Source: Sphingomonadaceae bacterium (GTDB lineage: Bacteria; Pseudomonadota; Alphaproteobacteria; Sphingomonadales; Sphingomonadaceae). From it: a DNA stretch of 11,186 bases. Shown one piece after another: positions 6,270 through 11,186 of the stretch (position 1 is its first letter; every line of letters begins with the position of its first letter). The notes below the pieces were generated by a model. That model searched no databases and was not told the DNA's origin. It saw only the letters and a program-made list of their open reading frames with translations. The position numbers and the translations under genes are program-made. Where the stretch lies: positions 1-11,186 of the forward strand of contig JACMKH010000229.1 in NCBI GenBank assembly GCA_014380205.1. The letters run 5' to 3'.

Positions 6270-6355
6270 ATCCAGCACGATGGGTTGCACGGAAGTCTGG
6301 CCGCTCGATTTACCTCTCGAGAGCAAAAGCATGCTCGTTATCCATCGTGTTGGAT
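6270..6355. repeat. Imperfect inverted repeat, 14-bp arms
   Basis: ATCCAGCACGATGG (6270-6283) and CCATCGTGTTGGAT (6342-6355) are inverted copies with one mismatch in 14, separated by 58 bp. The spacer contains two smaller palindromes: TCTCGAGA (6315-6322), and GAGCA (6321-6325) facing TGCTC (6332-6336). Possible readings are a transposon-end relic, a paired regulator site, or a structured RNA. The sequence does not choose between them. Confidence 0.5.
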
Positions 6356-6359
6356 GAAT

Positions 6360-6374
6360 GGTGCGCCGCGCACC
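6360..6374 (-). terminator. Possible hairpin downstream of the asparaginase gene
   Basis: GGTGCG (6360-6365) pairs with CGCACC (6369-6374) over a 3-nt loop, about 60 nt past the asparaginase stop on the minus strand. No T-run follows, so this is at best a weak or Rho-assisted stop. Confidence 0.2.
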
Positions 6375-6431
6375 AGTCCAGCGATCCCGTCAGTTCCGCG
6401 CTCCTCCTATCCCCAACGGAAGGTGGATCCT

Positions 6432-7532
6432 TCACTCATCTCCATAGATAGCAACGCCCGCCTCGCGTTCGCTCGACACCATCCCGCGGTACATGCCCGG
6501 CGTGTTGAACGAATAGCCCCCGTACCCGTCGGGAGTGGCCACGATCACGCCGCCCGTGCCGCCAAGCGCGCCGAGCTCGGCGATCACGCCGTCGACGACC
6601 TCCTGGACCTGTGCGTCGGTGAGCTCGAACTCGCTCGCATGGACGATGTAGGTCGGGTTGCCCTCTCCATCGAGCGGGACGGAGGCCTGCGCGGCCTCGA
6701 TCTCCTCGGCGAAGCGGAAGCGGAGCTGCGCGCAGATCTCGTGCGCGACCGCTAGGCGGATGAAATACTCGCCCGCGCCCGTCGCCGAGACCGCGCAGGC
6801 GCGGTCGTCGGCGTAGGTTCCCGCGCCGATGATCGGCGAATCGCCGATCCGGCCCCAGCGCTTGCCGGTAAGCCCGCCGGTCGAGGTCGCGGCGGCGACA
6901 TTGCCGTTCTGGTCGAGCGCGACCGCGCCGACCGTGCCGTATTTGAGGTCGACGTCATAGGCGCTGAGCCCTTGCGCCTCGCGCGCGAGCATCTCGTCGA
7001 GCTGGCGGCGGCGCTCGGGGGTGTGGAACCATTCGTTGGGAACCTGCTCAAGCCCCTGCTCGACCGAGAACTGGTCGGCGCCGAGCCCGCGCAGGAAGAC
7101 GTGGGGGCTCTCCTCCATTACGCGGCGCGCGAGCGTGATCGGGTGGCGTGTGTGCGAGGTGCCGGTGACCGCGCCCGCGCCGCGCGTCGCGCCGTCCATG
7201 ATCGCCGCGTCGTGCTCGATCGTCCCCTCATAGGTGAACACCGCGCCGCGCCCCGCGTTGAACTGGGGATCGTCCTCGAGAACGCGGACCACCGCCTCGA
7301 CCGCGTCGAGCGCCGCGCCGCCTTCGCGGAGCACGGTGGCGCCCGCCTCGAGCGCCCCAGATAGCGACGTGCGGATCGACGCTTCGCGCTCGGGCGTCAT
7401 TCCGGCGCGTTCGATCACCCCCGCGCCGCCGTGGATCACGAGCGTCCAGCGCGGCGCATCGCCCGCATCCTGCGCGATCGCCTGGGTCGACATCGCCAAA
7501 GCTCCCATCAGAAAAACGATCAGCCGGCGCAT
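6432..7532 (-). CDS. Isoaspartyl peptidase/L-asparaginase (Ntn-hydrolase), exported
   Basis: The 366-residue product belongs to the plant-type asparaginase (IaaA-like) family, which removes isoaspartyl residues from dipeptides and hydrolyses asparagine. After a signal peptide (MRRLIVFLMGALAMSTQAIA, likely cut before Gln21), the N-terminal part shows WTLVIHGGAGVI and DDPQFNAGRGAVFTYEG. The autocleavage site is YGTVGAVALD: cleavage between Gly199 and Thr200 would free Thr200 as the catalytic nucleophile of the beta subunit. Also family-typical are TSTGGLTGKRWGRIGDSPI, IGAGTYAD and SATGAGEYFIR. Length suits a family member with a leader. GGGAGA at 7539-7544 (minus strand) precedes the ATG with 6 nt spacing and supports this start. 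It faces away from the Rieske genes across a 70-bp shared upstream region, and its GC content is back to the high level of the window. Confidence 0.95.
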   Translation of the reverse strand: MRRLIVFLMGALAMSTQAIAQDAGDAPRWTLVIHGGAGVIERAGMTPEREASIRTSLSGALEAGATVLREGGAALDAVEAVVRVLEDDPQFNAGRGAVFTYEGTIEHDAAIMDGATRGAGAVTGTSHTRHPITLARRVMEESPHVFLRGLGADQFSVEQGLEQVPNEWFHTPERRRQLDEMLAREAQGLSAYDVDLKYGTVGAVALDQNGNVAAATSTGGLTGKRWGRIGDSPIIGAGTYADDRACAVSATGAGEYFIRLAVAHEICAQLRFRFAEEIEAAQASVPLDGEGNPTYIVHASEFELTDAQVQEVVDGVIAELGALGGTGGVIVATPDGYGGYSFNTPGMYRGMVSSEREAGVAIYGDE

Positions 7533-7602
7533 GCGCGCTCTCCCGGGTCGTTTGCGTTGCGTCGTTACATTCGCGGCGCGGGGCCGCTATGGAGCCCGCG
7601 CC
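7533..7602. promoter_or_regulatory. Divergent intergenic region (asparaginase / Rieske oxygenase)
   Basis: This 70-bp gap should carry promoters for both flanking genes. Besides the asparaginase RBS, a TGGAG about 8 nt before the ATG at 7603 may serve the oxygenase gene. A run of short TTGCG/TCGTT repeats is visible near 7551-7567. I cannot call -35/-10 elements with confidence, and no clear operator dyad is seen. Confidence 0.4.
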
Positions 7603-8994
7603 ATGAACGAGATGCGCACGATAGAGACTATTTCGCCGATCGACTCAATGATCGACGCGATGATCGACGACCGGCCGGCGGACGGGGTGTTCCGGCTCGA
7701 CCGGCGGATGTTCACCGATCCCGAGCTGTTCGAAGCCGAGCGGCGGCATGTGTTCGAGGGCGGCTGGGTGTTCCTGGGGCTCGCGTGCGAGATTCCCGAG
7801 GCGCACGACTATTTCACGCGCCAGATCGGGCGGCATCCGATCGTCGTGATGCGCGACGGCTCGGGCTCGCTCGGGGGCTTCATAAACTCGTGCCCGCACA
7901 AGGGCTCGCGGGTCTGTCAGCTTGCGCACGGCAATTCGCGGCTCCACGTCTGCCCCTATCACAGCTGGACCTTCGACAGCGCGGGGAAGAACCGCGGCGT
8001 CAAATGGAAGGCGGCCGGCGCGCACGCGCCGGCGTTCGACGAGCTCAGCCACGATCTCAGGCGGCTTCCCGCCTTCGCCGAGCACAACGGCTTCCTGTTC
8101 GGCAGCCTCGTCGGCGACGTTCCGCCACTCTCGGAGCATCTCGGAGAGGCGGCGAAGCTGCTCGACCTCATCACCGAGGAGAGCCCCGACGGCATCGAGC
8201 TCGTCCCCGGCTCGGTCGCCTTCACCTATCACGGCAACTGGAAGCTCCAGCTCGAGAACGCGTCGGACGCCTATCATTTCACCTCGACCCACCCTTCCTA
8301 TCTCAAAGTGCTCGAGCTGCGCGCCGAGCGGCCCGACGACGCGACGCCGCGCTCGGTGTGGGAGAGCGACCAGCCGTGGAGCGAGGAGGCGGCGGGCGTC
8401 CAAGGCGGCAGCTACAGCTTCGATCATGGCCATGTGCTCAACTGGGGGCTGATCCCGGCGTCGCCCGCGCATCCGATGTACGACCGCGTCGAGGCGCTCG
8501 GCGAACGGCTCGGGCCGGGCAAGCGCGACTGGATCTTCAACATGCGCAACCTCACGGTCTTCCCCAACATGCAGATCGTCGAGAGCGCGGCGAGCCAGCT
8601 CCGCATCATCCGCCCGATCGCGCCCGACATGACCGAGGTCACCACCTGGTGCTTCGCGCCCAGGGGCGAGAGCGCGGCCGCGCGCCGCCAGCGCATCCGT
8701 TCGTACGAAGATTTCTTCAACCCGACCGGGATGGCGACCCCCGACGACGCGGCCTGCTACGAGAATTGCCAGGCGGGGCACGCGAGCGGGTTGGTCGGAC
8801 CGCTCCAGGGCTATTCGCGGGGGATCGCCGCGACCAAGCTCGGCGGAAATGTCTTCTCGGACAAGCTCGGCATGACCCCCGCCGCCAATGTCCTCGCCGA
8901 TTCGCAGCTGTGCGATGAGACGCTCTATCACAACTACTACCGCGCCTGGCGGACGCGAATGCGCGCGGGCGTCGCGCGCGAGGCGCTCGCGTGA
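7603..8994 (+). CDS. Aromatic ring-hydroxylating dioxygenase, alpha (Rieske) subunit
   Basis: This is the catalytic large subunit of a Rieske non-haem iron oxygenase, which activates O2 to hydroxylate or dihydroxylate aromatic or related substrates. The 463-residue product has the Rieske motif C97-P-H99-K-G with C117-P-Y-H120 (CxH-x17-CxxH). The mononuclear iron site lies in NWKLQLENASDAYHFTSTH, with Asp222 as the bridging residue and His225 and His230 as ligands; an Asp around 381-382 is the likely third ligand. Length fits benzoate/anthranilate-type alpha subunits, but the substrate cannot be named. The frame is open much further upstream (from about 7234), but that stretch is antisense to the asparaginase gene and lacks family motifs; the ATG at 7603 gives the normal length. 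The stop overlaps the beta-subunit start (GTGA). No reductase or ferredoxin gene lies in the window. Confidence 0.95.
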   Translation: MNEMRTIETISPIDSMIDAMIDDRPADGVFRLDRRMFTDPELFEAERRHVFEGGWVFLGLACEIPEAHDYFTRQIGRHPIVVMRDGSGSLGGFINSCPHKGSRVCQLAHGNSRLHVCPYHSWTFDSAGKNRGVKWKAAGAHAPAFDELSHDLRRLPAFAEHNGFLFGSLVGDVPPLSEHLGEAAKLLDLITEESPDGIELVPGSVAFTYHGNWKLQLENASDAYHFTSTHPSYLKVLELRAERPDDATPRSVWESDQPWSEEAAGVQGGSYSFDHGHVLNWGLIPASPAHPMYDRVEALGERLGPGKRDWIFNMRNLTVFPNMQIVESAASQLRIIRPIAPDMTEVTTWCFAPRGESAAARRQRIRSYEDFFNPTGMATPDDAACYENCQAGHASGLVGPLQGYSRGIAATKLGGNVFSDKLGMTPAANVLADSQLCDETLYHNYYRAWRTRMRAGVAREALA

Positions 8995-9479
8995 CGCGCG
9001 ACGAAGCGGCCGAATTCCTCTACCGCGAGGCGCTCCACCTCGACCGGCGCGAATGGGACCAATGGCTCGCGCTCTACGCCGAGGACGCCGTGTTCTGGAT
9101 TCCCGCGTGGAAGAGCGAGACCGAGCAGACCTCGGACCCCGACCGCGAAATGTCATTGATCTACTACGAGGGCCGCCGCAACCTCGAGGACCGCGTGTTT
9201 CGCATCAAGTCGGGCCAGTCCCCCGCCTCGACCCCGCTGCCGCGCACCGTCCACGCGGTCACCAATGTGCTGATCACGGCGCGCGAGCCGCACGCGGTCG
9301 AGACCAGCGCGAGCTGGACAGTCCACCGCTACGACACGCGGCGCAAGGACGCGCACGTCTTCTTCGGGCTCTACGAGCACCGGATCGAAAGGCGCGACAG
9401 CGAATGGCTGATCGCGCGCAAGAAGGTGCTGCTGATGAACGACATCGTGCCGAGTGTGCTCGACGTATATGCGTTTTGA
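8991..9479 (+). CDS. Aromatic ring-hydroxylating dioxygenase, beta subunit
   Basis: The small, non-catalytic subunit supports assembly of the alpha3-beta3 oxygenase. The 162-residue product has the cystatin-like/SnoaL-type fold pattern of BenB-like proteins: EAAEFLYREALHLDRREWDQ, WLALYAEDAVFWIPAW, RTVHAVTNVLIT, ETSASWTVHRYD, HVFFGLYEHRIE and EWLIARKKVLLMND. Length is normal (about 160-180 in the family). It starts with GTG at 8991, and GTGA overlaps the alpha-subunit TGA by four bases, so the two subunits are translationally coupled, which suits equal stoichiometry. Together with the alpha subunit it forms a complete terminal oxygenase. Confidence 0.93.
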   Translation: MTRDEAAEFLYREALHLDRREWDQWLALYAEDAVFWIPAWKSETEQTSDPDREMSLIYYEGRRNLEDRVFRIKSGQSPASTPLPRTVHAVTNVLITAREPHAVETSASWTVHRYDTRRKDAHVFFGLYEHRIERRDSEWLIARKKVLLMNDIVPSVLDVYAF

Positions 9480-9510
9480 GAAAGTGCGCGGGGCCCAACT
9501 CTATGCTCAT

Positions 9511-9534
9511 GGATGCTGAAACAAGTTCAGCATG
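9511..9534. repeat. Dispersed hairpin repeat
   Basis: ATGCTGAA (9513-9520) and TTCAGCAT (9526-9533) form a perfect 8-bp stem over a 5-nt loop (ACAAG). Hairpins of this type (GATGCTGAA...TTCAGCATGA) are, from memory, very frequent between sphingomonad genes. It lies in the 81-bp gap between the oxygenase beta subunit and the methyltransferase and may affect mRNA stability there. No T-run follows, so a terminator is not supported. Confidence 0.65.
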
Positions 9535-9560
9535 ACGGTGTCCGATGTTAGGGGCCCCCG

Positions 9561-10583
9561 ATGACCTCCACCTATGACATGCCCGTCGCGGGCGACGAGC
9601 CGATCTGGGACATCTTCCTTTCCCAGCATTTCTTCCCCGCGCTGTCGGTCGCCGACGAGATCGGGCTGTTTCCGGCGCTCGCCGACGGGCCGCTCGAGAC
9701 CGACGCGCTCGCCGCCGCGATCGAGGTCGATGCACGCGCGCTGTCGATCCACCTCGGGCTGCTCGCGGCGCTCGGACTGGCCACGCGGCGCGAGGGGAAA
9801 TGGGGCGACACCGCGGTCTCGCGCGCCTATCTCGTCCCCGACAGCCCCTTCTATTGGGGCGCGCTGATCAACGGCGGCGAGCCGAGCCAGCTTCACAGGA
9901 ATTTGCTCGCCGCCCTTCGGCCCGGGACGCGCGACTGGACCGAAGGCCGGCCGGTCGGGAATTGGGAGAGCGGCCAGCTCGAGATCGAGCAGGCGCGTCA
10001 CATCGCCGCCTTCATGCATGCGCATTCGCTCCCCGCCGCGATCGCCGCCGCGCGGAGCGGGGTGTTCGAAGGCGTCAAAAGCCTGATGGATGTCGGCGCG
10101 GGATCGGGCTGCTTCGCGATCGCCGCCGCGCGCGCCAACCCCGGCCTTCGAGCGACGATCATGGAGCTTCCAGCGATGTGCGAGGCGGCGCGGCCCTATA
10201 TCGAAGAGGGGGAGGTCGCCGATCGCGTCACGGCCCAGGCGGTCGACATGTTCCGCGAGCCCTGGCCCGAGGGCCATGACGCGCTGTTCTTCTCGAACAT
10301 CTGGCACGACTGGAACGAGGAGACCTGCGGCGAGCTCGCGGCCAAGGCGCACGCCGCGCTCGCGCCCGGAGGCCGGATCATCCTTCACGAGCAGCTCATG
10401 AACGATACGAGCACCGGCCCGCTCACCACCGCGAGCTTCTCGATGCTCATGCTGCTCGGCACGCGCGGCAAGCAGTACAGCCTCGCCGAGCTCCGCGCGA
10501 TCCTCGAGCCGGCGGGCTTCAGCGAGGTTGGGGCGGTGCACAGCCGGGGTTATTATTCGCTGGTGACGGGTCGGAAGGCTTGA
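9561..10583 (+). CDS. SAM-dependent O-methyltransferase (COMT/HIOMT-like)
   Basis: The 340-residue product has the two-domain build of plant-COMT/hydroxyindole-type O-methyltransferases. A winged-helix dimerisation domain covers about 15-100 (FFPALSVADEIGLFPALADG, LSIHLGLLAALGLATR). The catalytic Rossmann domain has the SAM-binding loop LMDVGAGSGCFAIAAA (175-190), acidic Glu202 in IMELPA, the post-I strand region VDMFREPWPEGHDA, and SNIWHDWNEE, where His249 fits the general base of the family. PGGRIILHEQLMND is also typical. It probably methylates a hydroxyl on an aromatic or polyketide-like compound; the substrate is unknown. AGGGG (9550-9554) lies 6 nt before the ATG. It follows the Rieske genes by 81 bp on the same strand, so hydroxylation then methylation of one compound is a reasonable inference. 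Its last 65 bp overlap the convergent acyltransferase gene. Confidence 0.92.
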   Translation: MTSTYDMPVAGDEPIWDIFLSQHFFPALSVADEIGLFPALADGPLETDALAAAIEVDARALSIHLGLLAALGLATRREGKWGDTAVSRAYLVPDSPFYWGALINGGEPSQLHRNLLAALRPGTRDWTEGRPVGNWESGQLEIEQARHIAAFMHAHSLPAAIAAARSGVFEGVKSLMDVGAGSGCFAIAAARANPGLRATIMELPAMCEAARPYIEEGEVADRVTAQAVDMFREPWPEGHDALFFSNIWHDWNEETCGELAAKAHAALAPGGRIILHEQLMNDTSTGPLTTASFSMLMLLGTRGKQYSLAELRAILEPAGFSEVGAVHSRGYYSLVTGRKA

Positions 10584-11186
10584 GCTTGTCGCGGTAGGCG
10601 AGTCCGATCAGCGGCCTCAGCGGCCTGATCGCGCGGCCCACGCGGTAGAACAGCCAGCACCCCGCCGCGGTCGCCGCGACGAGGATGAGGAACGCGACCC
10701 AGTTGGGCAGGTTCGCGGGGAGCAGCCACCAGCCGACCAGCACGATGATCGTCTGGTGGATGATGTAGAAGGGGAAGATCGCCTCGGTGAGCATCGGGCG
10801 CAGGCGATGCTCGCGGTTCCAGAACCGGTCGGCGATGCCGATCAGCGCGACGATCGCGCCCCATCCCTGGGCGATCCGGGCGATATCCCAGATCCAGCGG
10901 ACGCCATCGGGGAAGGGGGTGTTGCCGGGCCATTTCGACTCCATCACGACGACGACGGCGAAGCCCGCGCGCGCGAGCGCCGCCGCCGCCGGCCACCAGC
11001 GGCGAATTCCGGCCCAGGCGCGCTCGGCGCGCCAGAGCAACACGCCGAACAGGAACACCGCCAAATAGCGCGCATGCGCGCCGCCATCGTCGAACAGCCC
11101 GTGAGTCTCCTCATGCCCCGGAAACAGCACGAAGGCGACCAGCGCGAGCCAGGCGGCCGGAACCAGCAGGACCAGCGGGCCGGCGA
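10519..11186 (-). CDS. Acyltransferase family 3 membrane protein, C-terminal part (start outside window)
   Basis: The minus-strand frame is open from the window edge to the TGA at 10521-10519, giving about 222 visible residues. It shows several hydrophobic segments, including PLVLLVPAAWLALVAFVLF, YLAVFLFGVLLWRAE, WGAIVALIGIADRF and WVAFLILVAATAAGCWLFY. The stretch EAIFPFYIIHQTIIVLVGWW is typical of the late transmembrane part of acyltransferase-3 proteins (OpgC/OafA-like), which transfer acyl groups to sugars or other acceptors at the inner membrane. The codon at 11130 (GTG) is internal; coding continues beyond the window. The Pro/Asn-rich tail after about 10590 lies antisense to the methyltransferase end and may be dispensable. 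The N-terminal catalytic His region is not visible, so the acceptor cannot be guessed. Confidence 0.87.
   Translation of the reverse strand, partial: AGPLVLLVPAAWLALVAFVLFPGHEETHGLFDDGGAHARYLAVFLFGVLLWRAERAWAGIRRWWPAAAALARAGFAVVVVMESKWPGNTPFPDGVRWIWDIARIAQGWGAIVALIGIADRFWNREHRLRPMLTEAIFPFYIIHQTIIVLVGWWLLPANLPNWVAFLILVAATAAGCWLFYRVGRAIRPLRPLIGLAYRDKLKPSDPSPANNNPGCAPPQPR

Larger units (their letters stand above)
6118..6431. other. 314-bp gene-free region between the protease and asparaginase genes
   Basis: This holds the upstream region of the minus-strand protease gene and the downstream side of the minus-strand asparaginase gene. Visible contents are the protease RBS (6123-6128), an AT-rich stretch at about 6168-6260 likely to contain its promoter (no -35/-10 pair is good enough to call), and CTAGCT-type short repeats at about 6206-6221. 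There is also an inverted repeat (6270-6283 with 6342-6355) and a 15-nt palindrome at 6360-6374 (GGTGCG, CCG, CGCACC). I find no credible gene. A TTG-initiated plus-strand reading frame at 6242-6451 has no RBS or recognisable motif and runs into the asparaginase gene. Confidence 0.6.

Noticed and set aside
6242..6451. Small plus-strand frame (69 codons) in the gap after the protease gene
   Set aside because: It starts with TTG, has no RBS or recognisable motif, and runs into the end of the asparaginase gene.
7234..7602. N-terminal extension of the Rieske alpha subunit by 123 codons
   Set aside because: The stretch is antisense to the asparaginase gene, rich in Ser/Arg/Ala, and would make the subunit far longer than the family; the ATG at 7603 fits.
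7645..9156. Minus-strand frame of 503 codons under the Rieske genes
   Set aside because: It is antisense to clear oxygenase genes, and its composition is typical of a GC-driven shadow frame with no motif.
9507..10541. Minus-strand frame of 344 codons under the methyltransferase
   Set aside because: It lies opposite a gene with intact SAM and catalytic motifs; the product is Arg/Gly/Ala-rich and unrecognisable.
1..11186. tRNA, rRNA, transposase, integrase or CRISPR array
   Set aside because: Reading both strands showed no tRNA-like cloverleaf ends, no transposase or integrase motifs and no regular repeat-spacer pattern. The lower-GC segment carries no mobility gene of its own.

Overview
The window is a high-GC segment that looks like an alphaproteobacterial chromosome, most likely from the Sphingomonadales (sphingomonad or Erythrobacteraceae type). 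Three things point there: the tolA-tolB-pal order, a glutathione transferase close to the sphingomonad beta-etherase LigF, and dispersed palindromic repeats of the kind found between sphingomonad genes. This placement comes from recalled family features, not from a search.

Layout. (1) 1-2456, plus strand: the end of tolA, then tolB and pal, which are the periplasmic and outer-membrane part of the Tol-Pal envelope system. (2) 2466-2632: a composite palindromic intergenic repeat. (3) 2713-4295, plus strand: a two-gene, translationally coupled unit with a CmcJ/NvfI-type oxidoreductase and a LigF-like glutathione transferase, preceded by an operator-like dyad at 2670-2690. (4) About 4404-6350, minus strand: a segment clearly lower in GC than its neighbours, with a subtilisin-family (S8) protease that has no signal peptide and a 79-residue coupled partner. 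The partner resembles the N-terminal domain of the protease, as if it were a stand-alone propeptide or inhibitor. (5) 6432-7532, minus strand: an exported isoaspartyl peptidase/L-asparaginase. (6) 7603-10583, plus strand: both subunits of a Rieske ring-hydroxylating oxygenase, then an O-methyltransferase. (7) 10519-11186, minus strand: the C-terminal part of a membrane acyltransferase (family 3), running off the window and overlapping the methyltransferase tail to tail.

How the genes may work together. Tol-Pal is core envelope machinery. Everything after pal looks accessory. The CmcJ-like enzyme and the transferase probably act on the same small molecule or on successive steps. The Rieske oxygenase and methyltransferase suggest hydroxylation followed by O-methylation of an aromatic or related compound, but no ferredoxin or reductase is present in the window, so electrons must come from elsewhere. 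The protease pair is the least explained part and the best candidate for an undescribed system: a cytoplasmic subtilase with a second, separately encoded propeptide-like protein, apparently brought in by horizontal transfer.
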